From Chelativorans sp. AA-79 (lineage in GTDB: Bacteria > Pseudomonadota > Alphaproteobacteria > Rhizobiales > Rhizobiaceae): a stretch of 64,000 nucleotides of DNA. Positions 34,007-42,930 of the stretch are shown here, piece by piece. Each line of letters begins with the position of its first letter. Within the stretch, counting starts at the first letter, position 1. The notes under the pieces are model-generated. The model searched no databases, was not told the DNA's origin, and saw nothing but the letters and a program-made list of their open reading frames with translations. The stretch covers positions 2,186,001 to 2,250,000 of the forward strand of contig NZ_CP120361.1 in assembly GCF_029457495.1 (NCBI RefSeq). Direction: 5' to 3'. The position numbers and the translations under genes are program-made.

Positions 34007-35826
34007 AGCGGCGCAGTTGCCTTCTCCAGCCACGCCGAGGTCGGCCCATCGACCAGCGGACCGATCGCTTCGAAGACCCGCTTGTGGTAGGCGTTGAGCC
34101 AGTCCCGTTCCTGGGGTGAGAGCAGGGCCGGGTCGATCAGCCGCCGGTCGATCGGCACGAGCGTCAGCGTTTCGAAACCGTGCATGTCGATCTCGCCGCC
34201 GGGAATCGGCTCCGGGGGGGAGACGACGATCAGGTTCTCGATGCGGATGCCGTAATGCCCCTGGCGGTAATAACCCGGCTCGTTGGAGAGGATCATGCCC
34301 GTCAGCAGCTTCTCTTTGCCGCTCTTGGCGATGCGCTGCGGCCCCTCGTGCACCCCGAGATAGGAGCCGACGCCGTGGCCGGTGCCATGGCCGTAGTCCA
34401 GGCCGGCCTGCCAGAGGTTGACGCGGGCAAGCGCGTCGATGTCCATGCCGCGCGTGCCCGGCGGGAAACGCAGCATCGAGAGCGCGATCACGCCCTTCAG
34501 GACCAGCGTGAACCGGTTGCGCATCTCGTCCGTCGGTTCGCCCAGCGCCACCGTGCGGGTGACATCCGTCGTCCCGTCCTCGAACTGGGCGCCGGAATCG
34601 ATCAGCAGAAGCTCTCCGGCGGAAAGCCGGCGGTTGCTCTTCTCGGTCACCCGGTAATGCACGATCGCCCCGTTCGGACCGGATCCGGAGATGGTGTCGA
34701 AGGAGATGTCGCGCAGCGGCATCTGCGCTTCCTCGCCCACCCGGCGGCGGAACGCCTCGAGCCGCTCCACCACCGTGATCTCGTCCAGGCTTTCGGGCGT
34801 CTGCTCGTCCACCCAGGCGAGGAAGTGGGCAAGAGCCGCGCCGTCGCGCAGATGGGCGGCGCGTGCGCCCTTCAGCTCGGTCTCGTTCTTGGTGGCGCGG
34901 GGCAGGGCGGCGGGATCCGGGAACTCCACCGCCGAACCGCCGCTCTCTTCCACCAGCAGGCGCAGGCGCTCGGGCGCAAGGCCGTGATCGAGCCCGAGCT
35001 TGCTGCCTTCGGCAAGAGACGCGAGCGCCGGCTCCAATGCCTCCGGCGCGTGGAGGTCAGCAAGTCCGGCGAGATGGGTCCTGGCTTCACCCGCGAGTTT
35101 CCTCGGGTCCAGGAACAGTTTCGGGCGGCCGGACGCCGACAGAATGGCAAAGCCGAGGGCGAGCGGCGTATGCGCCACGTCGCCGCCGCGGATGTTGAAG
35201 GCCCAGGCCAGCGATGCCGCGTTGGTCAGCACCGTGTGGTCGATGCCTTCATCCGCCAGCTTGCCGGAAATGCGCTTCAGCTTTTCCTCCGCCGGATCGC
35301 CCGCGAATTTCAGGGGGTGGATGCGGACGGGCTCGGCAGGAGGCGCGGGCCGGTCCTCCCATATGGCATCCACGAGGTTGCGGTCGAGCGGCACGAGCTC
35401 GATGCCGAACTTCTCCACGGCCTTGCGCAGTCCGCGCACCTCTTCGATTGTGTGCAGCCACGGATCGAAACCGATGCGCGCACCCCTGGAGGCGTTCGCT
35501 TTCAGCCATTCGGGCGGCGGGTTCTCGATCAGGCTGTCGATCTCGAACAGGGCGGGATCCGTCTGCTCGCGTGCCTGGAGCGTATAGCGCCCGTCCACGA
35601 ACAGGACGGCCCTTTCCCGCAGGATGACGGCGGCGCCCGCCGAGCCGGTAAAGCCGGTGAGCCATGAAAGGCGTTCCGCGCTCGGGGGAAGATATTCGCT
35701 CTGATACTCGTCGCTGTGGGGGACGAGAAGGATATCGATGCCCACCGCGGCCATCTGCGCGCGCAGGCGCTCGATCCTCGGTTTCGCCTGGGCGGGATCG
35801 GACTTGCTGTCGAAGGACTGAAACAT
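34003..35826 (-). CDS. aminopeptidase P family protein (M24B Xaa-Pro peptidase)
   Basis: This is a 607-residue protein, the long XPNPEP-like form with two creatinase N-terminal domains before the pita-bread catalytic domain. Metal ligands are visible: Asp in LLIDSGAQFEDGTTDVTRT, His in GHGTGHGVGSYLGVHEGP, Glu in SNEPGYYRQGHYG and Glu in HGFETLTLVP. It removes N-terminal residues preceding proline. The start was taken at MFQSFDSKSD; 20 further codons are open upstream. It converges with azlD. Confidence 0.92.
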   Translation of the reverse strand: MFQSFDSKSDPAQAKPRIERLRAQMAAVGIDILLVPHSDEYQSEYLPPSAERLSWLTGFTGSAGAAVILRERAVLFVDGRYTLQAREQTDPALFEIDSLIENPPPEWLKANASRGARIGFDPWLHTIEEVRGLRKAVEKFGIELVPLDRNLVDAIWEDRPAPPAEPVRIHPLKFAGDPAEEKLKRISGKLADEGIDHTVLTNAASLAWAFNIRGGDVAHTPLALGFAILSASGRPKLFLDPRKLAGEARTHLAGLADLHAPEALEPALASLAEGSKLGLDHGLAPERLRLLVEESGGSAVEFPDPAALPRATKNETELKGARAAHLRDGAALAHFLAWVDEQTPESLDEITVVERLEAFRRRVGEEAQMPLRDISFDTISGSGPNGAIVHYRVTEKSNRRLSAGELLLIDSGAQFEDGTTDVTRTVALGEPTDEMRNRFTLVLKGVIALSMLRFPPGTRGMDIDALARVNLWQAGLDYGHGTGHGVGSYLGVHEGPQRIAKSGKEKLLTGMILSNEPGYYRQGHYGIRIENLIVVSPPEPIPGGEIDMHGFETLTLVPIDRRLIDPALLSPQERDWLNAYHKRVFEAIGPLVDGPTSAWLEKATAPL

Positions 35827-35990
35827 TGCTTGCGCCTCGTCGCAGGAAGATGGCGGGACCCTAGACGGCCTTGGCGGCGCAGGCAACGGATCGGGCGTCG
35901 CATTCAGATCAGGGCATTGTGCATCGCATCATTCCCTTTCGCATCTGCAAAAATGAATGGCAGTTATGCGCAAAGGGCGCTGGTCGAACG

Positions 35991-36007
35991 GGTCAGCACT
36001 GCTTACC
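35991..36007 (+). promoter_or_regulatory. inverted repeat before the DUF1127-like gene
   Basis: GGTCAGC-ACT-GCTTACC is a 7-bp inverted repeat with one mismatch, 49 bases before the start of the small gene at 36057. The 19-base context ACGGGTCAGCRCTGCTKAC is shared with the site before azlC (32938). It is a candidate operator. Confidence 0.5.
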
Positions 36008-36056
36008 TTTCTTGTCGTGGAGGACAGATTGCCAATGGGTGCAAAGGAGACTTCAC

Positions 36057-36239
36057 ATGGCACAAGTTCAACGGCGCGGGTATTTCCGGAGTGCGGTGGA
36101 CGCGCTGATCGCTGCACGGCAGCGGCAGGCCGCCCGTTACGTCAACGGCGCGCTCCTGATGCTCGACGACGAGACGCTCAAGACATACGGCTATAACCGT
36201 GACGAGTTGCAGCGCAAGGGCGCTGCCTACACGTACTGA
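36057..36239 (+). CDS. DUF1127-like small protein
   Basis: This is a 60-residue protein starting MAQVQRRGYFRSAVDALIAA, with Arg-rich helix then ALLMLDDETLKTYGYNRDEL, resembling the DUF1127/YjiS helix-turn (LdDetLaayGlnRdel). The start follows AAAGGAGA at good spacing; in-frame upstream codons back to 35871 have no family match. It is monocistronic, bounded by a terminator. DUF1127 proteins are frequently stress- or phosphate-linked RNA-associated small proteins, but this one's role is unknown. Confidence 0.8.
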   Translation: MAQVQRRGYFRSAVDALIAARQRQAARYVNGALLMLDDETLKTYGYNRDELQRKGAAYTY

Positions 36240-36259
36240 GTTTCACCTGCGGGGGTGAG

Positions 36260-36285
36260 AAGGCGGCCACCCGGCCGCCTTTTTT
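36260..36285 (+). terminator. rho-independent terminator between the DUF1127-like gene and prmA
   Basis: The stem AAGGCGGCC (36260-36268) pairs with GGCCGCCTT (36273-36281) across an ACCC loop, followed by TTTTG. It serves the plus-strand small gene and lies just past the end of convergent prmA. Confidence 0.85.
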
Positions 36286-36289
36286 GTGC

Positions 36290-37162
36290 TCAGCGCTTCA
36301 TATGGATCGTCACCCACTCCTCGCGGTGGAGGGTGCTGACATGGCGGAAACCCTGGCCGGCATAGGCGGCGATCACCGGCCAGCGCTGGCGCGCGAGGAT
36401 GCCCGATAGAATCAGCGAGCCGCCCGGCGCAAGGTGGGCCGCCATGGCCGGTGCCAGCGACATCAGAGGGCGGGCAAGAATGTTCGCCACGATCAGGTCG
36501 AACGGTTTCCTCTTTGCGAAAGCCGGATGATGGAAACCCGGCGCGGCAACCGTCTCCACCCATTCCGAGGCCCTGTTGAGACGCACATTCCCGCGCGCGA
36601 CGCGCACGGCCACGGGATCGATATCGGTGGCAAGCACAGGAATATGCGCCAGCCGTGCGATGGCGATGGCAAGCACGGCGCTGCCGGTACCGAGATCGAG
36701 CGCGTTGTGCGGACGCTCGCGCGGGACAAGGCGGCTGATCATTTCGAGGCAGCCCGAGGTGGTGCCGTGATGGCCGGTGCCGAAGGCCAGGCTCGCCTCG
36801 ATCTCGATCGGGATTTCGCCGGCGTGCTCCTCGCCCCGTTCGTGGGAGCCGTGCACGAAGAAGCGGCCGGCGCGAACGGCCTTCAAGCCGGCCAGCGCGT
36901 GCGCAACCCAATCGATGTCCGGCAACACTTCCGATTCGATTTCCGCCGATACCGGGAACGGGGAAAGCAGGTCCCGCATGCGCGTGGCGACCGGTTCCGG
37001 CTCGTCGGGAGCGTAAACGGAAATCTCGTGCAGGTCCTCAGCCTCGTCGATCTCCATAATCGAAAGCGGGAGGCCTTCATCATCGAAGGCGTTTTCCAGC
37101 AGCGAATAGGCGTGTTTCGCGCGCGGGCCGCTCAGGCGGAAAAAGAGACGTGTCTGGGGCAT
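36290..37162 (-). CDS. prmA: ribosomal protein L11 methyltransferase PrmA
   Basis: This is a 290-residue protein. The N-terminal substrate-recognition domain (about 1-100) is followed by the class I methyltransferase fold: [15 protein letters not shown], motif [19 protein letters not shown] and motif [18 protein letters not shown]. It trimethylates L11. The gene is 17 bases downstream of the SCO1 gene on the same strand and may be co-transcribed with it. Confidence 0.93.
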   Translation of the reverse strand: MPQTRLFFRLSGPRAKHAYSLLENAFDDEGLPLSIMEIDEAEDLHEISVYAPDEPEPVATRMRDLLSPFPVSAEIESEVLPDIDWVAHALAGLKAVRAGRFFVHGSHERGEEHAGEIPIEIEASLAFGTGHHGTTSGCLEMISRLVPRERPHNALDLGTGSAVLAIAIARLAHIPVLATDIDPVAVRVARGNVRLNRASEWVETVAAPGFHHPAFAKRKPFDLIVANILARPLMSLAPAMAAHLAPGGSLILSGILARQRWPVIAAYAGQGFRHVSTLHREEWVTIHMKR

Positions 37163-37179
37163 CAGAGCCGAACCGAGGG

Positions 37180-37758
37180 TCAGCCTTCGTTTATCAGCCG
37201 ACGCAGCTTCGCGACAGCCGTTTCGGCGTTCTCCTCATAGGAAATCGTACCGAAGAAATCGCCGTTCCGGTCGAGCAGCATCACCGAAGCGGTGTGGTCC
37301 ATGGTGTAGTCTCCGTCCTCGAGCTCGACCTTGCGGGAATAGATGCGGAAGGCCTTGGCCATCGCGGCGACCTTCTCGGGATCGCCGGTGATGCCGGTCA
37401 CCCGGTCGGAAAAGTTGCCGAGATAGGTCTTCATCACCTCCGGCGTGTCGCGCTCGGGGTCGACGGTGATGAAGAAGGCCTGCAGGTCCTCGCCTTCCTC
37501 ACCCAGTTCATCCAGCCAGCCTTCCATTTCGAAAAGGGTTGTGGGGCAGACGTCAGGGCAATGGGTGAAGCCGAAGAACAGGGCGGTTGGACGGCCTTGG
37601 AATGCTTTCTCCGTGATCGGCTGGCCACTGTCGTCGACGAGTTCGAAGGGAGCGCCGAAAGCGACGGCCTGGTTCTGGCCGCGATACCATTCGAAGGAGA
37701 GCAAGCCGACGGCGAGAACCATCAAGGCAAGAATGCCGACCAGGATATAGCGCATCAT
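37180..37758 (-). CDS. SCO1/SenC family copper chaperone
   Basis: This is a 192-residue membrane-anchored thioredoxin-fold protein: N-terminal helix residues 4-22, then the copper site CPDVCPTTL with both Cys residues and the ligand His in [10 protein letters not shown]. It delivers copper to the CuA centre of cytochrome c oxidase or acts as a redox chaperone in the periplasm. A 52-residue membrane protein is encoded directly upstream. Confidence 0.92.
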   Translation of the reverse strand: MMRYILVGILALMVLAVGLLSFEWYRGQNQAVAFGAPFELVDDSGQPITEKAFQGRPTALFFGFTHCPDVCPTTLFEMEGWLDELGEEGEDLQAFFITVDPERDTPEVMKTYLGNFSDRVTGITGDPEKVAAMAKAFRIYSRKVELEDGDYTMDHTASVMLLDRNGDFFGTISYEENAETAVAKLRRLINEG

Positions 37759-37791
37759 GGGTTCACCAGGCGTAGGAACTCGGGGGCGGGG

Positions 37792-37950
37792 CTAAAAGCA
37801 CCAGGCAAGGCCGGTTTCGGCGAGGGAAAGAAAGAGCGCTGCCCCATTTTCCACCCACATGGCAACGCCAAGGCCGCCGATCCCCGCCAGCAACATTCCT
37901 GCGGCGGCAAACTTGAACAGAACCGGATAATTCACGGGCGCCGATCTCAT
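37792..37950 (-). CDS. small membrane protein upstream of the SCO1 gene
   Basis: This 52-residue protein starts MRSAPVNYPVLFKFAAAGML. One or two hydrophobic stretches (about 10-30 and 35-50) suggest a short membrane protein. It lies 33 bases before the SCO1 gene on the same strand, which suggests one transcript and a possible link to copper or oxidase assembly. I do not recognise a family. Confidence 0.55.
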   Translation of the reverse strand: MRSAPVNYPVLFKFAAAGMLLAGIGGLGVAMWVENGAALFLSLAETGLAWCF

Positions 37951-38053
37951 GGACAGAGAATAGTCCTCGTGGGCGGCCAAGCAAAGATGCAAACTGTCGC
38001 AAGCGTTGGGCCTGCATCTTGCCCGGGCCGGGGCTGGGGAATACAGGAACGCA

Positions 38054-38698
38054 ATGGACGATCTGCGCTTCACCGATTCCGAGCCTCGCATCCATCCCAC
38101 GGCGGAACTGAAGTCCTGCCGGCTGGGCCGCTATACAGCCATCGCAGAGCGTGTGATCCTGCGTGAGGTCACGGTGGGCGACTTCAGCTATTTCGAGCGA
38201 CATGCCGAGAGCATCTATACGCATATCGGCAAGTTCTGCTCCATTGCGGCAAACACGCGGCTGAACGCGCTGGAGCATCCGATGGAGCGCGTGACAACGC
38301 ATAAGGTGAGCTATCGCCCGAACGAGTATTTCCGCTACCGCGGCCTCGATTCGGCCTTTCTGGAGGGCAGGCGCGCGAAGCATGTCGCCATCGGCAACGA
38401 TGTCTGGATCGGCCATGGAGCGGTGGTCCTGCCCGGCGTCAGCATCGGCGACGGGGCGGTGGTCGGAGCGAATGCGGTCGTCAGCCGTGACGTGGAGCCC
38501 TATACCGTCGTGGCCGGCGTTCCGGCGCGGGTCATCCGAAGGCGCTTTGAACCCGAGATCGCCGCCAAGCTCCAGGCACTGCGGTGGTGGGACTGGCCGC
38601 TCGACCAGCTCTTCGAGGCCGTGCCCGACATGCAGGCGTTGTCCATCGAGGACTTCCTGCGGAGATGGGCGGACGGTCGACTCCCGGGAACTCCCTGA
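38054..38698 (+). CDS. hexapeptide-repeat acetyltransferase (phosphonate-associated type)
   Basis: This 214-residue left-handed beta-helix protein has [39 protein letters not shown] in two runs, and the acyltransferase C-terminus [20 protein letters not shown] and [14 protein letters not shown]. It is closest in layout to the transferases found in phosphonate-metabolism loci, though no phn genes are present here. It acetylates an unknown acceptor with acetyl-CoA. ATG 38054 was chosen over the open frame to 38006. Confidence 0.87.
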   Translation: MDDLRFTDSEPRIHPTAELKSCRLGRYTAIAERVILREVTVGDFSYFERHAESIYTHIGKFCSIAANTRLNALEHPMERVTTHKVSYRPNEYFRYRGLDSAFLEGRRAKHVAIGNDVWIGHGAVVLPGVSIGDGAVVGANAVVSRDVEPYTVVAGVPARVIRRRFEPEIAAKLQALRWWDWPLDQLFEAVPDMQALSIEDFLRRWADGRLPGTP

Positions 38699-38751
38699 CC
38701 TTCAGGCCGTTGGGTTGGCTGGAAGATTGCAGGAAAGCCGAGGAGCGAGTC

Positions 38752-39210
38752 ATGAAACGCATTCTTGCATTGACCGTGCCTCTCATCGCTTCCGTCGCTA
38801 TCGCCGGCACCACGCTGGCGGAGGACATGGGGGCGGGAGGCAGCGCCGATACCGGCATGCAGGGCGGCGCCGCAGCCGACGAAAGCGTGACGGATGTCAT
38901 CGGCGGCAAGACCAATTTCGGCACCGTCGTCTCGGCCATCCAGACGAGCGGCGAAATGGCCGACGAGATAGAGGGCCTGACCGATGCGTCCCGGGTGGAG
39001 ATCATCCGGGTGAGCGACATCACCGAGGGCGGGAGTGCCGGCGCGTTGGAAAACGCGCTTGCGAGGAATCGCAGCGAGGTCGATGCGCTCCGATCTGCCG
39101 TCAAAGCCAATGAAGCCCTTTCAGAAAAGCTCCGGCAGCAGCAGGTTCGCGATGACGACGTCGTCGCTGCCGCCGAGATCGACGGCCAATTGGTCGTTTA
39201 TGTGCGCTAG
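38752..39210 (+). CDS. putative periplasmic protein, hypothetical
   Basis: This 152-residue protein has a Sec signal peptide (MKRILALTVPLIASVAIAG, cleavage after TTLAE region). The mature part has a Gly-rich linker (about 25-45) followed by VIGGKTNFGTVVSAIQTSG and a helical segment ending DGQLVVYVR. It follows GGAGCGAG. No family was recognised; its form suggests a soluble periplasmic protein. Confidence 0.75.
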   Translation: MKRILALTVPLIASVAIAGTTLAEDMGAGGSADTGMQGGAAADESVTDVIGGKTNFGTVVSAIQTSGEMADEIEGLTDASRVEIIRVSDITEGGSAGALENALARNRSEVDALRSAVKANEALSEKLRQQQVRDDDVVAAAEIDGQLVVYVR

Positions 39211-39285
39211 TACGGCGAGCACCGCTATCCGGGCCGATTCCGGACCGGATACGTGAACAGTGTGTTTACTCATTGAGACCCCCGT

Positions 39286-39310
39286 AATATAGCGTATTTC
39301 ACGCTATATT
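39286..39310 (+). promoter_or_regulatory. AT-rich inverted repeat at the promoter of the winged-helix-like gene
   Basis: AATATAGCGT (39286-39295) and ACGCTATATT (39301-39310) form a perfect 10-bp inverted repeat with spacer ATTTC. It is followed by TTGACT (39309) and an AT-rich stretch to 39355. The local base composition differs sharply from the GC-rich surroundings. It is a likely operator and promoter for the gene at 39384. Confidence 0.65.
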
Positions 39311-39383
39311 GACTTTCATATGCTATTTATTCGGTTAGAATAATAGTTTAGCTTAAGCGGCTAAGCCGCAGCGGGGCGAGGTC

Positions 39384-39854
39384 ATGCAGAAACAGTTTCA
39401 GGAGCTTAAAAGGCAACTGGCCGAGTTGTCGGAAACGATCAACAAGTTCGAATCCGAAGCCGTGCAGTTGCGGATCGTCGAACTGCTCTTCGATCAGGCC
39501 AGAGGGGGCGTGAATTTCTTCGAGCCGGAGGGCGAGGCTTATGAGCCGGGGCCCAGCCGCGCGCGGCGCGGCAACGGCGCGGCGAGGACCAGGACCACAT
39601 CTTCCACGAGCGAATCCCGGCCCGATGCCGGCGGGGCGACGGCAAGCGGTGCGGTGGCAGCGCTTTCTCAACTCGTCGAGGGCAACTATTTCAAGGAAAA
39701 GCGCACGATCGGCGACATCGTCAAGCAGTGTCAGGACAAGTTCGGCGCGCATTACAGGTCGAATGCATTCTCCGGACCGCTTTCACGCCTTGCCAAGAAG
39801 GGCGTACTCAAGCGCGAGAAGAACGAGGAAGGAAACTACGTCTACCACAAGTAG
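39384..39854 (+). CDS. coiled-coil and winged-helix-like protein, hypothetical
   Basis: This 156-residue protein has an N-terminal coiled coil (about 1-35, FQELKRQLAELSETINKFES), a basic low-complexity linker (about 55-90) and a C-terminal domain (about 93-156, LSQLVEGNYFKEKRTIGDIV ... SGPLSRLAKKGVLKREKNEE) that looks like a winged helix. A DNA-binding role is inference from this layout. The inverted repeat immediately upstream may be an autoregulatory site. Confidence 0.7.
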   Translation: MQKQFQELKRQLAELSETINKFESEAVQLRIVELLFDQARGGVNFFEPEGEAYEPGPSRARRGNGAARTRTTSSTSESRPDAGGATASGAVAALSQLVEGNYFKEKRTIGDIVKQCQDKFGAHYRSNAFSGPLSRLAKKGVLKREKNEEGNYVYHK

Positions 39855-39905
39855 GCATTGCCGGCCGGCTGTGCCGACAGCCTGTGCCTGGATTTGCTGA
39901 GCGTT

Positions 39906-39927
39906 GGCATGGATCCCCGGGCTCGAG
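39906..39927 (+). repeat. degenerate half-copy of the palindromic repeat
   Basis: GGCATGGATCCCCGGGCTCG differs by about 2 bases from the left arm of the palindrome at 30448. It lies in the convergent gap between the winged-helix-like gene and uvrD. Confidence 0.5.
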
Positions 39928-39972
39928 CTGCTGCCTTGTTTTCGTCGCACGGCATCGCGTGACGCGGCGGGT

Positions 39973-42570
39973 CTAAACCCGCTCGACGAAACCGTCGAGA
40001 ACGCGCTTCTGGCCCGCCTTGTCGAAATCGATGGTGAGCTTATTCCCGTCTATGGCGGCGATGTTGCCGTTGCCGAATTTCATGTGGAAGACGCGGTCGC
40101 CCACTTTGAAGGCCGAGGGGCTGTCGGAGACGGATTTGGCAACCAGCTCGCCTTCGATGACGCGGCCTTTGACCGAACCGCGTCCCGCGCCGTAGCCCGA
40201 ATCCGGCTCGCCATAGCCGACCCGCTCCACCTGATGGCCGGAGCGCGTGCCCCAGTTCTTCGCCGTGGCCTCGGTGCGGTTCTTCTGCGCGCGCTGCCAG
40301 CCGGGCGTGGCGTAGCTGTTTGTAAACACCTCGCCCACCGTATCGAACCGCGAGGCCCCGTAGGGATTGGGCCGGCCCGCCTGCCGGTCGCCCAGCGGTC
40401 GGCCATAGCCGCCATAGGCGCTGCCGTCCTCCACCACCTCCACATGCGCTTCCGGCAGTTCGTCCAGGAAGCGCGAAGGGATGGTCGACTGCCACAGCCC
40501 GTGGATACGCCGGTTCGACGTAAACCAGAGATGCAGGTTCTTTTTCGCGCGTGTGAGGCCGACATAGGCGAGCCGCCGCTCCTCCTCCAGCCCCGAGCGT
40601 CCGCCTTCGTCCAGCGACCGCTGGTGCGGGAAAAGGCCTTCCTCCCAGCCGGGCAGGAAGACGGTGTCGAACTCCAGCCCTTTGGCGGAATGCAGCGTCA
40701 TCAGGCTGACGGCGTCGTGCTCTTCGTCGCGCTCCGCATCCATGACCAGGGCGACGTGTTCGAGAAAGGCGCGCAGGCTCTCGTATTCCTCCATGGAGCG
40801 GATCAGCTCCTTGAGGTTTTCGAGCCGGCCCGGCGCCTCGGCCGAACGATCGTTCTTCCACATGTCGGTATAGCCCGACTCTTCGAGGATCTGCTCGGCA
40901 AGCTCCGTATGCTTGGTGCGGTCGAGAAGGCCCTGCCAGCGCTCGAAGCTCTCCACAAGGTTGCGAAGCGAGGCACGCGGCTTGGGCTTCAGTTCCTCCG
41001 TTCCCGCGAGATCACGCGCTGCCTGGAGGAGGGGCGTATTGCGCATGCGCGCCACGTCGTGGATCTGCCGCACGGCAGCCTCGCCCAGGCCGCGTTTCGG
41101 TACGTTGACGATGCGCTCGAAGGCGAGATCGTCCGCTCCTTGCGCCACCACGCGGAAATAGGCCAGCGCGTCGCGGATCTCCTGCCGCTCGTAGAAGCGG
41201 GGACCGCCGATAACGCGGTAGTTCAAGCCGAGGGTGACGAAGCGATCCTCGAACTCGCGCATCTGGAAGGAAGCGCGAACGAGGATCGCCATATTGTTGA
41301 GCGCATGGCCCTTGGCCTGCAGCGCCTCGATCTCCTCGCCCACGGCGCGCGCTTCTTCCTCCGAATCCCAGGCCGCATGCACCTTCACCTTCGGCGCGTC
41401 CGGGTCGGCGTGTTCGGTGAACAGCGTCTTGCCGAGGCGGCCTTCATTGTGGGCGATCAGATGGGAGGCGGCACCCAGGATATGTGCGGTCGAGCGATAA
41501 TTGCGCTCCAGCCGGATCACCGTCGCGCCGGGGAAATCCTTCTCGAAGCGCAGGATGTTGTCCACCTCCGCCCCGCGCCAGCCATAGATCGACTGGTCGT
41601 CGTCGCCGACGCAGCAGATGTTGACCCTGTCTGCGCTTACGGCCGAGTGAGAGCTTCGCTCGCCGGCCTCCGCGGGGGCGGGCGAAACGTCGCCCGGCGC
41701 GCGGTCGCGCGCGCGGCCTTCGGCCGGAGTCTTTGGCCTTTGCGCGAGCAGCCGAAGCCACATATATTGCGCGGTGTTGGTGTCCTGATACTCGTCCACC
41801 AGGATATAGCGGAACCTGCGGTGGTATTCGGCAAGCACGTCCGGGTGCTCGCGGAAGATGCGGATCGGGTGCAGGAGCAGGTCGCCGAAGTCGGTGGCGT
41901 TCAGCGTCTTCAGCCGCTCCTGGTAGGCCGCATAGAGCGCGCGGCCCTTGCCGTTCGCGAAGGCGCGGGCGTCGCCCTCGGGGATGTCGGCGGGGCCGAG
42001 CCCCTTGTTCTTCCAGCCGTCGATCATCATGGCGAACTGGCGCGCCGGCCAGCGCTTGTCGTCGAGCCCCTCGGCCTGGATGATCTGCTTGATGAGGCGG
42101 ATCTGATCGTCCGTGTCGAGGATGGTGAAGGAGGAGGTGAGGCCGGCAAGTTCCGCGTGGCGGCGCAGGATCTTCACGCCGATCGAATGGAAGGTGCCGA
42201 GCCAGGGCATCCCCTCGACCGCTCCGCCGACCAGAACGCCGATGCGCATCTTCATCTCGCGGGCGGCCTTGTTGGTGAAGGTGACGGCGAGGATCTGGGA
42301 GGGATAGGCGCGGCCGGTGGCGAGGATATGCGCGATCCGCGTGGTGAGCACACGGGTCTTGCCGGTGCCGGCGCCCGCAAGCACGAGGACCGGCCCTTCG
42401 GTGGTCTCCACCGCGAGGCGCTGCTCCGGATTCAGCGCATCCAGATAACGCGGTGCCTGCGTCTGCCGCGCGGCCATGGCGCGCGCGGCGATCCCGCCCT
42501 CGCGCGGCTGGGCGGGGCGGGGTGCTTCATCGTCGCCGAAGAACGGCAGATCGTCCGGGGAACCTGGCAT
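39973..42570 (-). CDS. uvrD: ATP-dependent DNA helicase UvrD/PcrA
   Basis: This is an 865-residue SF1A helicase starting MPGSPDDLPFFGDDEAP. The motifs are in order: LAGAGTGKTRVLTTRI (I), VDEYQDTN (II), GDDDQSIYGWRGA (III), LERNYRST (IV), LMTLHSAKGLEFDTVFL (V) and RRLAYVGLTRAKKNL (VI). The C-terminus ends with a Tudor-like KVGDRVFHMKFGNGNI domain typical of PcrA. It functions in excision and mismatch repair. An unusual insertion of about 35 residues lies between motifs II and III (around 41635-41735). Longer upstream reading to 42822 has no family match. Confidence 0.93.
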   Translation of the reverse strand: MPGSPDDLPFFGDDEAPRPAQPREGGIAARAMAARQTQAPRYLDALNPEQRLAVETTEGPVLVLAGAGTGKTRVLTTRIAHILATGRAYPSQILAVTFTNKAAREMKMRIGVLVGGAVEGMPWLGTFHSIGVKILRRHAELAGLTSSFTILDTDDQIRLIKQIIQAEGLDDKRWPARQFAMMIDGWKNKGLGPADIPEGDARAFANGKGRALYAAYQERLKTLNATDFGDLLLHPIRIFREHPDVLAEYHRRFRYILVDEYQDTNTAQYMWLRLLAQRPKTPAEGRARDRAPGDVSPAPAEAGERSSHSAVSADRVNICCVGDDDQSIYGWRGAEVDNILRFEKDFPGATVIRLERNYRSTAHILGAASHLIAHNEGRLGKTLFTEHADPDAPKVKVHAAWDSEEEARAVGEEIEALQAKGHALNNMAILVRASFQMREFEDRFVTLGLNYRVIGGPRFYERQEIRDALAYFRVVAQGADDLAFERIVNVPKRGLGEAAVRQIHDVARMRNTPLLQAARDLAGTEELKPKPRASLRNLVESFERWQGLLDRTKHTELAEQILEESGYTDMWKNDRSAEAPGRLENLKELIRSMEEYESLRAFLEHVALVMDAERDEEHDAVSLMTLHSAKGLEFDTVFLPGWEEGLFPHQRSLDEGGRSGLEEERRLAYVGLTRAKKNLHLWFTSNRRIHGLWQSTIPSRFLDELPEAHVEVVEDGSAYGGYGRPLGDRQAGRPNPYGASRFDTVGEVFTNSYATPGWQRAQKNRTEATAKNWGTRSGHQVERVGYGEPDSGYGAGRGSVKGRVIEGELVAKSVSDSPSAFKVGDRVFHMKFGNGNIAAIDGNKLTIDFDKAGQKRVLDGFVERV

Positions 42571-42669
42571 TGCCTTCGCATATGGTGATTCGCGGCCTTG
42601 GGCCCAAGCGTTTTCTGTTTGTACCGGTTTGCGGCTCGTGGGCCAAGGGCCAGCCTGTGGGGAAACAGC

Positions 42670-42930
42670 GTGTTGACCTTTTCGTCCCATCGGCTGCGCA
42701 TCTTCGATGTCGAGAAGGCCCGCGAGTTCTATCTGGGCTTTCTCGGCTTCACGATCGACTGGGAGCGTCGCTTCGGGGACAACTTCCCCCTCTATTTCCA
42801 GGTTTCGCGCGCCGGCCTGCAACGATCGGCCGCCTTGTTTTCACGGCGGCTTGATTGGACCGGGGCCGGCGTCTCCGTCATGCTTCCCATGGGGAAGGGG
42901 GTCGCCGAAATCAAACTTGGGAGCGAGCCT
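42670..42930 (+). pseudogene. glyoxalase/VOC-family gene remnant
   Basis: The segment VLTFSSHRLRIFDVEKAREF continuing YLGFLGFTIDWERRFGDNFP matches the start of VOC (glyoxalase/bleomycin-resistance-like) proteins. After QVSRAGL the expected metal-binding second half is absent. A short unrelated stretch runs in the same frame, without a stop, into the dienelactone hydrolase start at 42931. It is most likely a truncated relic whose remainder was lost; translation of a fused product cannot be excluded. Confidence 0.6.
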
